Shown here: positions 1-7,348 of the stretch, piece after piece
How positions within the stretch are numbered: position 1 is the stretch's first letter
Layout: each line of letters opens with the position of its first letter
DNA from: Clostridia bacterium
GTDB taxonomy: Bacteria > Bacillota_A > Clostridia > Christensenellales > Aristaeellaceae
Direction of reading: 5' to 3'
DNA length: 17,772 bases
NCBI GenBank assembly: GCA_017525805.1
Contig: JAFXSH010000171.1
Coordinates: 1 to 17,772, forward strand
Notes under the pieces: generated by a model
Told to the model about the DNA's origin: nothing
The model's database searches: none
Seen by the model: the letters and a program-made list of their open reading frames with translations, nothing else
Position numbers and translations under genes: made by a program

Positions 1-3
1 TGG

Positions 4-167
4 ATTTTTCGCCCTGGCTAAGCTGAATGGAGGGAGGACGAACCTCGGACAGCCGCCTGTGGCGGATGCTCTGTCCGAGGTGAGATCAGGCGAAACGAGC
101 AATGTCCGCTGTGCGGACTTGCGACGATTGAGCCTGCGGGCCAGCACAGCTGCGTTGACCGAAAAAT
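4..167. repeat. Structured palindromic intergenic element
   Basis: No coding sequence is seen here. The segment is bounded by a perfect 8-base inverted repeat, ATTTTTCG at 4-11 and CGAAAAAT at 160-167. Inside are a 10-base stem (CCTCGGACAG 43-52 with CTGTCCGAGG 71-80) enclosing a second stem (CCGCC 53-57, GGCGG 61-65, TGT loop). A further hairpin, GTCCGC 104-109 with GCGGAC 113-118, also has a TGT loop, and a short CAGC-ACA-GCTG hairpin lies at 142-152. The element stops two bases short of the nrdR stop codon. It could be a miniature mobile or REP-like element, or a structured RNA in the nrdR 3' region. There is no second copy in the window, so the class is open. Confidence 0.5.
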
Positions 168-171
168 AGTA

Positions 172-642
172 TTATTCTTTCTTCTCGTCCCTCTCCTCCA
201 CCAGGGCTTTCAATTCCTGCATGAAGGTGGGAATATCCGTAAAGGAGCGGTACACCGAGGCGAAGCGGATATAAGCCACCTCGTCCAGCTTGCGCAGGGC
301 CTCCATCACCATTTCGCCGATCTGGCGGGTGGTGATTTCTTCCTGCAAATTATTATAAGCCATCTGCTCGATGGAATTGACCAGTTTTTCAATATCCGCC
401 GCGGAAACGGGCCGCTTGTGGCAGGCCGCGATAATACCGCTGCGCACTTTTTGGGGATCGAACAGTTCCCGGGAATTGTCCTTTTTCACCACCAGCAGCT
501 GCTGCACCTCTACTTTTTCATAGGTGGTGAACCGGCGGCCGCAATGGATGCATTCCCTGCGGCGGCGGATGGAATTGCCGTCGTCGGTGGGACGGGAATC
601 CACCACGCGGCTGTCCGCGCAATTACAGAACTGGCATTTCAC
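172..642 (-). CDS. nrdR: Transcriptional repressor NrdR
   Basis: NrdR is the nucleotide-sensing repressor of ribonucleotide reductase genes and binds NrdR boxes in their promoters. The 156-residue length is standard for the family. An N-terminal zinc ribbon is seen with Cys3, Cys6, Cys31 and Cys34, including the family signature SRPTDDGNSIRRRREC. An ATP-cone domain follows at about residues 49-139, where ATP or dATP is sensed. The start codon is GTG (minus strand, 640-642), preceded by a purine-rich GAGGAAAAGGA about 10 bases upstream. The gene has its own promoter and is followed at once by the palindromic element at the left edge of the window. No ribonucleotide reductase gene is present here. 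The identification is secure. Confidence 0.97.
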   Translation of the reverse strand: MKCQFCNCADSRVVDSRPTDDGNSIRRRRECIHCGRRFTTYEKVEVQQLLVVKKDNSRELFDPQKVRSGIIAACHKRPVSAADIEKLVNSIEQMAYNNLQEEITTRQIGEMVMEALRKLDEVAYIRFASVYRSFTDIPTFMQELKALVEERDEKKE

Positions 643-706
643 TTTTGAATCATCCTTTTCCTCTGTTATTAGCCGCCGCGGTCACGCTTTGATCCGGCAC
701 AATAAA

Positions 707-735
707 ATTATACCGATTTTCCCTCCGTTTGTCCA
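707..735 (-). promoter_or_regulatory. Sigma-A-type promoter of nrdR
   Basis: Reading the minus strand, TGGACA (730-735) and TATAAT (707-712) are separated by exactly 17 bases. This is one mismatch from the full consensus. The predicted transcript starts near 700, about 58 bases before the GTG of nrdR. The rest of the 643-824 gap shows no other gene. Confidence 0.7.
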
Positions 736-824
736 TCGTTTTTTACAAAACTATTTCAAAAATATTTCAAAGCAGATCACAATTGCATAATAACTGGAAA
801 AAGGCATGATATGAAAACGCGTCT

Positions 825-2567
825 TTATTTGTTCGCTTCCGCGTTCATGGCGTCGATCTGGGATTTGCGCATAATGGAGGCGCACTTGGGGCAGGGCGTC
901 AGCTTTGCGAAAGCGCCTGTATCCAGTTCCCCATAGGTGAAAGCCGTCAGGGGCAGGAAGCGGGATTTCACGCTGGCGCAGTACTGATCCTCATGGTAAT
1001 ACTGTCCGCCGTTGGGGTTGTAGTAGAGCTCGTAGTCGTCCTCCGCGGGATAAGGCCGGTAGCGGCCCGTATCATCCCAGATGAGCACCTTGGTGTTCAC
1101 CTTGATATTGTCCCACAGCCATTTGATGTTCTGGCCCTGTTCGTTGGCGGCTTTCTGCACCCGGATGCAGCCGTGGCTGGCTTTCTGGCCCAGCATTTTT
1201 ACCGTGGAGGAATAATCCCGGTTGGCTGCGGGGGTGTCCGCGTTGCCGATGTAAGGCACCTCATGAATGGCGCAGCCGCCGTTGACGCGCATGCCGTAGT
1301 CGCACCACAGGTTGCCGGCGGGGAAACCGCCCATTCTGCTGATCATCACAAATTCGCCGGAGGGCGTTTCGTTCCAGGACTGCTTGGAATTGTTCAATCC
1401 CGTGGACACCAGCAGGCTGCCGATGCACTTGCCGTCGGAGAAAATATACATGCGCTGCTCCACTTTATCGATCAGCAGGCCGTAGTCCGTGCGGGGGGTG
1501 ATGGTTTTCAGCAGCGAGGTTTTCACATAACCCTGGATCAGGTCGTCCGTCACCCCGTAGCCCCGGCGGCTGGCGCAGTCGGGGCCATAAGAAGAATTAT
1601 AGGCTTCCACCAGGGTCCATCCGTTGTCCAGCGTTTCCAAAATGTGCACGCCCTGGGATTCGTAGGTGATTTCGCCCACCACGTTTTCTTTGCTGATGGT
1701 GCTGTCCGGCGTGGCGCGCAGGCGGTAAACTTCCTTCTGATCCTTGCCCTTTTCGGAAATCACCGTCATGGGCTGCATCATCACTTCCCAAATGGCCGCT
1801 TCGTCAAATTCGCCAATGGGCAGGGTCCAATAGTTGCTTTCCCCGTCCATGGGGGCATGTGCGCTGGGGATCATGGTTTCCCGCACCGGTTCAGGCGTGG
1901 GAGCGGGCGCAGCAGACACGGCGGCAGCCGTCACGGTCAGGGAAAGACGCTGGGCCGTGCCGGTAAAGCCGGTTTCATCCGTCAGGGAAAACTGCGCCGC
2001 GTATTCGCCGGGGGCGATGGGGCTGCCGCCGATCATCCCGTCCCAGCTTCCGGCGCTCTCCCCCGCGGGCACATTTTGGGAAAGCACGGTGATCCATTCG
2101 TCGCTGTCCGCCGCTTTCAGGCTGATCGTCAGCGTGCCCGGCTCGTTCACCCGTATCGTCAAGGGCCACGCTTCTCCTGATATCAGCGTCTGCCCCGCGG
2201 AGAGGCCCAATATTTGAGGACTGGGTTCCCCCACCGTCAGGGCTTTGGAAACGCTTTCCCCGTTCAGGGTAAGGGTCAGCAGATATTCCCCCGCCGGGAT
2301 CTCCTGGCCCCATACGTCCCCGCCGTTCCAGGTCAGGTGATTCACGCCTTCGGAAACGGAAATGCCCTCCCGGATCACGGCGAAGCTTTCACCCGTGGGC
2401 AGCAGCAGCTCCAGGCTGGCGGTGCCGTCCGATGGCGCTGAAAAACTGATCCTTTCGATTTTTCCCGGCCGGATCGCGTCCGGGCATACGGTAAAGCCCA
2501 ATCCCTCCGCCAGCGCGGCGCAGGGAAGGAACAGAAGCAGCAGTACGGTCACGAGCCATTTCCACAT
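825..2567 (-). CDS. Secreted L,D-transpeptidase (YkuD) with FlgD-like Ig domains
   Basis: This is probably an exported peptidoglycan-modifying enzyme that forms 3-3 cross-links or attaches proteins. The chosen start gives 580 residues beginning MWKWL, a classic signal peptide ending CAALA. An upstream in-frame ATG at 2600 is possible, but it would sit only about 10 bases after the predicted transcription start. An AAGGAG motif lies 12 bases before the chosen start. In order: two FlgD-like Ig modules (about 30-105 and 115-212), an SH3-like segment (about 271-355), and a YkuD domain (about 359-497) with His425 and the catalytic motif HGCIR at 465-469 (Cys467). A C-terminal segment has an NGGxYYH motif and Cys520, Cys559 and Cys562. 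The catalytic class is clear; the substrate is inferred. Confidence 0.9.
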   Translation of the reverse strand: MWKWLVTVLLLLFLPCAALAEGLGFTVCPDAIRPGKIERISFSAPSDGTASLELLLPTGESFAVIREGISVSEGVNHLTWNGGDVWGQEIPAGEYLLTLTLNGESVSKALTVGEPSPQILGLSAGQTLISGEAWPLTIRVNEPGTLTISLKAADSDEWITVLSQNVPAGESAGSWDGMIGGSPIAPGEYAAQFSLTDETGFTGTAQRLSLTVTAAAVSAAPAPTPEPVRETMIPSAHAPMDGESNYWTLPIGEFDEAAIWEVMMQPMTVISEKGKDQKEVYRLRATPDSTISKENVVGEITYESQGVHILETLDNGWTLVEAYNSSYGPDCASRRGYGVTDDLIQGYVKTSLLKTITPRTDYGLLIDKVEQRMYIFSDGKCIGSLLVSTGLNNSKQSWNETPSGEFVMISRMGGFPAGNLWCDYGMRVNGGCAIHEVPYIGNADTPAANRDYSSTVKMLGQKASHGCIRVQKAANEQGQNIKWLWDNIKVNTKVLIWDDTGRYRPYPAEDDYELYYNPNGGQYYHEDQYCASVKSRFLPLTAFTYGELDTGAFAKLTPCPKCASIMRKSQIDAMNAEANK

Positions 2568-2617
2568 GGTATCCCAAAGCTCCTTCGCAAAAATCGGCAT
2601 AGAATTGCCTTATCTTA

Positions 2618-2646
2618 ATATTATCATTTTTCATTCGACGTCACAA
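2618..2646 (-). promoter_or_regulatory. Probable promoter of the L,D-transpeptidase gene
   Basis: Minus-strand TTGTGA (2641-2646) and TAATAT (2618-2623) are spaced by 17 bases, each matching the sigma-A consensus at 4 of 6 positions. Transcription would begin near 2611, leaving a sensible leader for the ATG at 2567 but almost none for the ATG at 2600. It therefore helps decide the start of the downstream gene. This is the weakest promoter in the list. Confidence 0.4.
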
Positions 2647-2778
2647 GAGAGAATTGTAACAAAAATGTAAATTCGGCTGGATCGCAGGATTTTTCCCCTT
2701 GGGCGTCGAAAAATGCGGAAAGCACGGTTTATTTTACTCCCTGCAATTACAGCAATGCGACAAGAGAGGATGACGCGC

Positions 2779-3546
2779 ATGTTCAAATTCGTTACTTTCA
2801 ATCTGCGGTGCGATCACGGCCAGGACGGCGAAAACTGCTTTGTGTACCGCCAGCCGCTGATCCTCAAGGTGATTGGGGAAGAGCAGCCCGACATTCTCTG
2901 CTTCCAGGAAGTGCTGCCCCACATGGCGGTATGGCTCAAGCAGAACCTTCGGGATTTTTACGTGATCGGCTGCGCCCGTGGCCCGCATTTGGAAGGCGAG
3001 CAGGTATCCGTGGCTTTCCGCAGCGACAAATACAGCCTGATGGAAATGCGCACCTTCTGGCTGTCGGAAACGCCGTACCAGCCCGGCAGCCGGTATCCTG
3101 GCCAGAGTTCCTGTCCCCGCACCTGCACGGAAGCGCTGCTGGTGGAGGCGGAAAGCGCGCGGGTGCTGCGGGTGCTGAACACCCATTTGGACCATGTGGG
3201 CGTATTGGCCCGCCGGGAGGGCCTTGCCCAGATCCTGCGCCATGCGGACAGCGCCGTTCTGTTCCCCCAAGCGCCGGTGATTTTAACGGGAGACTTCAAC
3301 GCGTGGCCCGACAGCGAGGAAATGGCCGTGATCCGTGACCGGACGGATTACCGCAACCTGACGGAGGGGATCGGCATCACGTATCACGGTTATATGCGGG
3401 CCGAGCATCCCGAATCGATCGATTATATTTATGCCCGAGGACCGCTGGACTGCCTGAAAGTCAGGAAATGGGAGCACATGGAAAACGGCGTTTTCCTGTC
3501 CGATCATTTCCCCGTCTGCGCGGAAATGGAATGGGCGAAGGAATGA
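2779..3546 (+). CDS. Endonuclease/exonuclease/phosphatase family hydrolase
   Basis: A metal-dependent phosphodiesterase or phosphatase of the EEP (DNase I-like) fold, 255 residues from the chosen start. Catalytic landmarks are visible in order: TFNLR with Asn8, CFQE with Glu44, NTHLDH with His136, GDFNAWPDS with Asp172 and Asn174, a SIDYIY segment with Asp215, and SDHFPV with Asp242 and His243. No signal peptide is seen, so a cytoplasmic location is likely. The open frame extends upstream to 2713, but GAGAGG at 2764-2769 is spaced nine bases from the ATG at 2779 and directly abuts the ATG at 2770, so 2779 is preferred. The gene stands alone on this strand and ends in a strong terminator. Substrate (nucleic acid, phospholipid or sugar phosphate) cannot be told from sequence. 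Confidence 0.88.
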   Translation: MFKFVTFNLRCDHGQDGENCFVYRQPLILKVIGEEQPDILCFQEVLPHMAVWLKQNLRDFYVIGCARGPHLEGEQVSVAFRSDKYSLMEMRTFWLSETPYQPGSRYPGQSSCPRTCTEALLVEAESARVLRVLNTHLDHVGVLARREGLAQILRHADSAVLFPQAPVILTGDFNAWPDSEEMAVIRDRTDYRNLTEGIGITYHGYMRAEHPESIDYIYARGPLDCLKVRKWEHMENGVFLSDHFPVCAEMEWAKE

Positions 3547-3554
3547 ACTGAAAG

Positions 3555-3600
3555 GGCCTCCCGACGCATCCACGATGGCGGTTCGGGAGGCCTTTTTTTT
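3555..3600. terminator. Bidirectional intrinsic terminator between convergent genes
   Basis: A 10-base perfect stem, GGCCTCCCGA (3555-3564) with TCGGGAGGCC (3583-3592), is followed by eight T residues (3593-3600). AAA precedes the stem on the other side. It ends the plus-strand hydrolase gene and can also serve the minus-strand radical SAM gene, whose stop codon is at 3606. Confidence 0.92.
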
Positions 3601-3605
3601 CGGGC

Positions 3606-4709
3606 TTATTCGTCGTTTCCGGCAAGGATCGCTTCCACTTCCTTCCGTTTTTCAAACAGCACGCAGCCGCCCGCGTGATCCTCGTTGAGATAATCACCCT
3701 GGATCAGCTTTTCAAACAGCCGGGAATGCAGCGCTTCCCGCAGGGAGGTGTCCCGCACGTTGATATCGGAATAGGGCGAAAAGGGGCAGGGCTCCGCGCC
3801 GCCGTGGGAATTGATGTGGAAGAAACCGCGTCCCGCCGCCACACAGCCGCCGGAGCTTTTTTCATCCCCCGGGAAGGAGATGAACACCATTTCCGGCTTC
3901 TCTTCGCGAAGCCTTTCCATCTCACGGGCCAGATATTCCCGCTCCGCGTCCCCCGGCGCCAGTTCCTTGCTTTCTTCCGTCACCGGCACATATTCCACAT
4001 AGATCACGGCCTTGCAGCCCCGGCTGGACAGGGAGGAAAGAAACGCGCCGGACGTGACTTCGTGAAGGTTTTCGGTGGTCACGGTCACAGAAGCGCCGAA
4101 AATGAGGTCGCGCGCTTTCAGGGCGTCCATTCCTTCAATCAGTTTGTCATATACGCCCGCGCCGCGCCGGGAATCGGTGGCCTCCCGATCCCCTTCGATG
4201 CTCATGATGGGCAGCAGGTTGCGGTGCTTATCCAGCAGCTTCAAATAAAAAGCATCCAAATAAGTTCCGTTGGTGAAGATCGGGAAAAGGATATGCGGAA
4301 CCTCCGCCGCCGCCTCGATCACGTCCTGGCGCAGCATGGGTTCGCCGCCCGCCAGCAGGATAAAGCTGATGCCCAATTCATCCGCTTCCGTGAAAATCTT
4401 TTTCCATTCATCCCCGGTCAGCTGCCTCACGGGCGCGGCGTCTACGGTGGCGTGATTGCAGCGGGAATAGCAGCCCGCGCAATGCAGGTTGCAGGCGCTG
4501 GTGATGCTGGCGATCAGGAAGGGCGGAATGTGCTCTCCCCGCTTTTCCTGTTCTTCCCGCTTGCGGGAGGCCGCTTTGCTGGCGGCGGCAAAACGCACCA
4601 TGAACGCCGTTTCCTTGGGGTTTTTGAAAGTGGCGCGAAGGGCGTCGGATACGACCCTTTCCACGCCCTTGGTCATATATTCCTGAATGTCAAATGCTTT
4701 TTCCGTCAT
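3606..4709 (-). CDS. Radical SAM protein with SPASM-like C-terminal cysteines
   Basis: A 367-residue radical S-adenosylmethionine enzyme. The 4Fe-4S motif CNLHCAGC gives Cys73, Cys77 and Cys80, and GGEP at 121-124 is the usual SAM-amine-binding motif. The C-terminal third carries Cys289 (SSGGC), Cys308 (EPCPFSPYSD) and Cys349 (AGGC), which suggests an auxiliary cluster of the SPASM/Twitch type. Close relatives with this N-terminus (FDIQEYMTKGVE) are, from memory, common in Clostridia and functionally uncharacterised. GGGGAGG nine bases before the ATG is a strong ribosome binding site. The gene is monocistronic, with its own consensus promoter and operator-like palindromes upstream and a terminator downstream. 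No peptide precursor gene is visible nearby, so a RiPP role is not supported. Confidence 0.88.
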   Translation of the reverse strand: MTEKAFDIQEYMTKGVERVVSDALRATFKNPKETAFMVRFAAASKAASRKREEQEKRGEHIPPFLIASITSACNLHCAGCYSRCNHATVDAAPVRQLTGDEWKKIFTEADELGISFILLAGGEPMLRQDVIEAAAEVPHILFPIFTNGTYLDAFYLKLLDKHRNLLPIMSIEGDREATDSRRGAGVYDKLIEGMDALKARDLIFGASVTVTTENLHEVTSGAFLSSLSSRGCKAVIYVEYVPVTEESKELAPGDAEREYLAREMERLREEKPEMVFISFPGDEKSSGGCVAAGRGFFHINSHGGAEPCPFSPYSDINVRDTSLREALHSRLFEKLIQGDYLNEDHAGGCVLFEKRKEVEAILAGNDE

Positions 4710-4759
4710 GTGCCGCTGCCTCCCCTGTTCTCTGTACGCTCGGTTTGTCTTATTTATTT

Positions 4760-4782
4760 TTGCGCAATTTACTTGCGCGCAA
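4760..4782. promoter_or_regulatory. Operator-like TTGCGC palindromes at the radical SAM start point
   Basis: Two palindromes, TTGCGCAA (4760-4767) and TTGCGCGCAA (4773-4782), have centres 14 bases apart. The second covers the predicted transcription start of the minus-strand radical SAM gene, three bases after its -10 box. This is the position and form expected of a repressor-binding site, for example of MarR or TetR type, but no regulator gene is present in the window. Confidence 0.5.
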
Positions 4783-4784
4783 TT

Positions 4785-4813
4785 ATTATATTTCTTTTTT
4801 TAAATTCTGTCAA
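4785..4813 (-). promoter_or_regulatory. Perfect consensus sigma-A promoter for the radical SAM gene
   Basis: Minus-strand TTGACA (4808-4813) and TATAAT (4785-4790) are exact consensus hexamers with the ideal 17-base spacer, set in AT-rich DNA. The predicted start is near 4778, giving a leader of about 70 bases. A promoter this strong usually needs repression, in keeping with the palindromes that follow it. Confidence 0.88.
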
Positions 4814-4843
4814 TAGAATCAAAAAACAAATCCGCGGTTTTTT

Positions 4844-5674
4844 TCATGATTCGCCCGATGATAAAACCATTCTGATCGCCTCGGCGCATCCCCCGTGATC
4901 CATGTCGGAAACCGTGCGGTCCGCCGCGTTTTTTACAGCATCATTCCCGTTTCCCATAGCGATCCCAAGCCCGGCTTCCCGCAGCATGGGAATATCGTTT
5001 TCCGCGTCGCCCACGGCGGCGCACGCGTTTGCGGGGATGCCCAGCGCGCCGCAAAGGCGGAGCAGGCCCGTGCCTTTGTTGACGCCAAGGGCGGAGCATT
5101 CAATCGAAGAAATTTCCGAATAGACCTTCTCCATTTGAAGGCGGGCAAGCTGTTCCCTTGTGCGGACCCGTTCCGCCACTTCCGCGTGATACAGATTGAT
5201 TTTCAATATCTCATCCCGGCAGGACGCGAAAAAATCAAATATATCGTCCGTCAGGGTCATGGCCTTTTCATAAAGAGGACGGTAAATGCCCATGTGGTAG
5301 TGTTCAAGATTTACCATATGCGAAGCCTGAATCACGTCCCTGTCCGCCAAAACGAGCTGGGGCATCAGATCCTTGGGCTTAGCAGCGGTCATGACTTGTT
5401 CCGCCTGATCCCTTGGAATGCCATGCAGGGAAAATGTTTCTTTTTTTTGGATATCATAGAGTCCGCCGCCGCTGGCAAACACCGCGTATCGGATTTCCGG
5501 GAGAAGGGGATAGAATTCTTCCAGTTCAGATACGGCCCGGCCAGTGCAGAAAACCACCGCGATCCCCGCTTCGGCGGCCTGCCGTATGGCGACGGCGGTT
5601 TCCGGCGCGATTTCTTTCCGGCTGTTCAGCAGGGTTCCGTCAATATCCAATGCAATCAATCGATACTTGTTCAT
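4844..5674 (-). CDS. Cof-type HAD-IIB family phosphatase
   Basis: A 276-residue haloacid dehalogenase-superfamily hydrolase, which dephosphorylates small phosphorylated metabolites in the cytoplasm. All four HAD motifs are present: DIDGT with Asp10 (nucleophile) and Asp12 (acid/base), CTGR with Thr44, Lys200 in GVNKGTG, and GDAEND at 222-227 with Asp223 and Asp227. The long insert between motifs II and III is the type IIB cap. It is the last gene of a three-gene minus-strand operon, starting 25 bases after the Na+/phosphate transporter gene. GAGGA lies five bases before the ATG. The substrate is not predictable, though the neighbour suggests a link to phosphate metabolism. Confidence 0.93.
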   Translation of the reverse strand: MNKYRLIALDIDGTLLNSRKEIAPETAVAIRQAAEAGIAVVFCTGRAVSELEEFYPLLPEIRYAVFASGGGLYDIQKKETFSLHGIPRDQAEQVMTAAKPKDLMPQLVLADRDVIQASHMVNLEHYHMGIYRPLYEKAMTLTDDIFDFFASCRDEILKINLYHAEVAERVRTREQLARLQMEKVYSEISSIECSALGVNKGTGLLRLCGALGIPANACAAVGDAENDIPMLREAGLGIAMGNGNDAVKNAADRTVSDMDHGGCAEAIRMVLSSGES

Positions 5675-5699
5675 ATGTCCTCACTGTGCAGCAGCCGCG

Positions 5700-7334
5700 T
5701 CAGGCGCGAATGTGCATGGCGTCCTCCCGGGCGCAGGTGGCAATATTCATGGCGTGGTCGGAAACGCGCTCTAAGTTGTTGATGGCTTCCAGGAAAATGA
5801 CGCCCGCCTTGGGGGTGCACTTGTGCTCCTTCAAACGGTCGATATGCTTGCGGCGCAGGTTCTCGGTCATGTCGTCCACATTCTGCTCTTCCTGCTTGAT
5901 CAGGGCCATGATGGAATCGGGGATGCCCCACTCTTCCAGGCCCTCCAGGGCGGATTCCAGCACCTTCATGGTGTGGCCGAACAGATCCACCAATTCGGCG
6001 TCGGCCTTTTCGGAAATTTTGGCGTTCTTCTCCTGCCGCTCCTTGGCCAGCCACAGCAGATTCATGGCATGGTCGCTGATGCGCTCCAAGTCGGTGACCA
6101 CATGGAACAGTTCGGCGATGCGCTTGCTTTCATGCTCGCTAAGCTCCAGCGGCATCACGGCGATCAGGCCCTCGGTAATGCCTTCCTCCAGGAAATCGGC
6201 CAGGTCCTCATGGTCCCGTATCTCCTGTTCCTTGGAAAAATCCAAAGTACGCAGAGTTTCCAGCGCCAGAGACAAATGATCGTGCGTTTCCCGGCCCATG
6301 CGGCACACCTCGCGGTACAGCTGTTCCGCCGCTAAAGCGGGGGTTTTCAGCAGGCGTTCGTCATAGTATTGCAGCTTGAGGGCGGGACGCTCGTCATCCT
6401 TTCCGGGAATGATCAGGCAGGCCAGCTTTACCAGCCCATTGCTGAAGGGCAGCAGCAGCACGGTGGAAATCACGCTGGTGGAGATATGCATGAAGGAAAT
6501 GCACAGCTTGGGATTGCCGGGCACCAGCTCCTGGGCCCACTGCGCCAGCGGCAAAAAGGCGCTGGCAATCAGGAACAGCAGCGCGCAGATCACATTGAAC
6601 AGCAGATGCGTCATGGCCGTGCGCTTGGCGGCCACATGGGAATTAGCCATGGACAAAAGGGACGGGGTGCAGGAGCCGATTTTCGCGCCCAGCACCAGAT
6701 ACAGCGCCCCTTCCATGCTCACCAGTCCGCCAGCGGCCAGCACCTGCACGATACCGACGGACACGGAGGAGCTTTGCAGCAGGGCCGTCACCGCCGCGCC
6801 AACCAGGAGGCCCAGCAGCGGATTGCGCACGCTCCGCATCAGATTCAAAAACACCGGCCATTCCCGCAAAGGCTCGGTGGATTCGCTCATCAGGTCCATG
6901 CCGATGAACAGCACGCCTAAGCCCATGCACACCATGCCCGCCTGCTTCACGGTCTCCTTCTTGCCAAACACCATGATCATCAGGATACCGGCAAAGGCAA
7001 ACACAGGGCCGGGATCGAACTTGATGGACAGCAGCAGGGACGTAACGGTGGTACCGATATTCGCGCCCATGATCACGCCCACGGCCTGGGCCAGGGTGAG
7101 CAATTGGGCATTCACGAAGCCCACCACCATCACCGTGGTGGCCCCGGAGGACTGGATGATGGCCGTCACACAGATGCCCGTCAGCATGGCGATCACTCGG
7201 TTCCGGGTCATCAGGCCCAGAAAGTGCTTCAGCTTGGGACCGGCGGCCCTCTCCAGGCCCTCCCCCATTACGCGCATGCCAAACAGAAAGAAAGCCAGTC
7301 CGCCCAGCAGCGTGATCACCGTCTGTATGCCCAT
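5700..7334 (-). CDS. Na+/phosphate cotransporter family protein with PhoU-like C-terminus
   Basis: A 544-residue membrane protein of the Na/Pi-cotransporter II-related family. The duplicated transport motif is seen as QSSGATT (61-67) and QSSSVS (187-192), with GANIGTT after the first copy. Hydrophobic segments fill residues 1-310. From about 320 to the end is a soluble helical region with two ERxSDHAMN repeats, typical of PhoU-like domains fused to this family. The start at 7334 (MGIQT) is chosen because GGAGG lies eight bases upstream; the open frame extends further to 7463, but that part overlaps the lipase gene. It is the middle gene of an operon with the lipase-like gene (14-base gap) and the HAD phosphatase. 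Phosphate uptake or homeostasis is the likely role. Confidence 0.93.
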   Translation of the reverse strand: MGIQTVITLLGGLAFFLFGMRVMGEGLERAAGPKLKHFLGLMTRNRVIAMLTGICVTAIIQSSGATTVMVVGFVNAQLLTLAQAVGVIMGANIGTTVTSLLLSIKFDPGPVFAFAGILMIMVFGKKETVKQAGMVCMGLGVLFIGMDLMSESTEPLREWPVFLNLMRSVRNPLLGLLVGAAVTALLQSSSVSVGIVQVLAAGGLVSMEGALYLVLGAKIGSCTPSLLSMANSHVAAKRTAMTHLLFNVICALLFLIASAFLPLAQWAQELVPGNPKLCISFMHISTSVISTVLLLPFSNGLVKLACLIIPGKDDERPALKLQYYDERLLKTPALAAEQLYREVCRMGRETHDHLSLALETLRTLDFSKEQEIRDHEDLADFLEEGITEGLIAVMPLELSEHESKRIAELFHVVTDLERISDHAMNLLWLAKERQEKNAKISEKADAELVDLFGHTMKVLESALEGLEEWGIPDSIMALIKQEEQNVDDMTENLRRKHIDRLKEHKCTPKAGVIFLEAINNLERVSDHAMNIATCAREDAMHIRA

Positions 7335-7348
7335 AACATCCCCCTCCG

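Noticed and set aside
1..170. A tRNA or riboswitch in the left-edge structured segment
   Set aside because: No cloverleaf, T-loop GTTCGAATC or CCA is found. The position after the nrdR stop, rather than before a gene, does not suit a riboswitch on that strand.
993..2180. Long plus-strand open frame of 395 codons
   Set aside because: It lies antisense to the L,D-transpeptidase, whose domains and catalytic motif are clear. The translation has no recognisable motif and there is no ribosome binding site; high GC makes long shadow frames common here.
3606..4709. A radical SAM peptide-maturase (RiPP) cluster
   Set aside because: SPASM-like cysteines are present, but there is no small precursor peptide, no RRE domain and no exporter or protease beside the gene.
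4814..4843. Terminator after the HAD phosphatase gene
   Set aside because: A CCGCGG palindrome with flanking A and T runs is present, but there is no room for a loop, so a proper stem-loop cannot be supported.
3675..4898. Plus-strand open frame of 407 codons
   Set aside because: It is antisense to the radical SAM gene and runs across that gene's promoter. Composition is Gly/His/Arg-rich without domains, as in a shadow frame.
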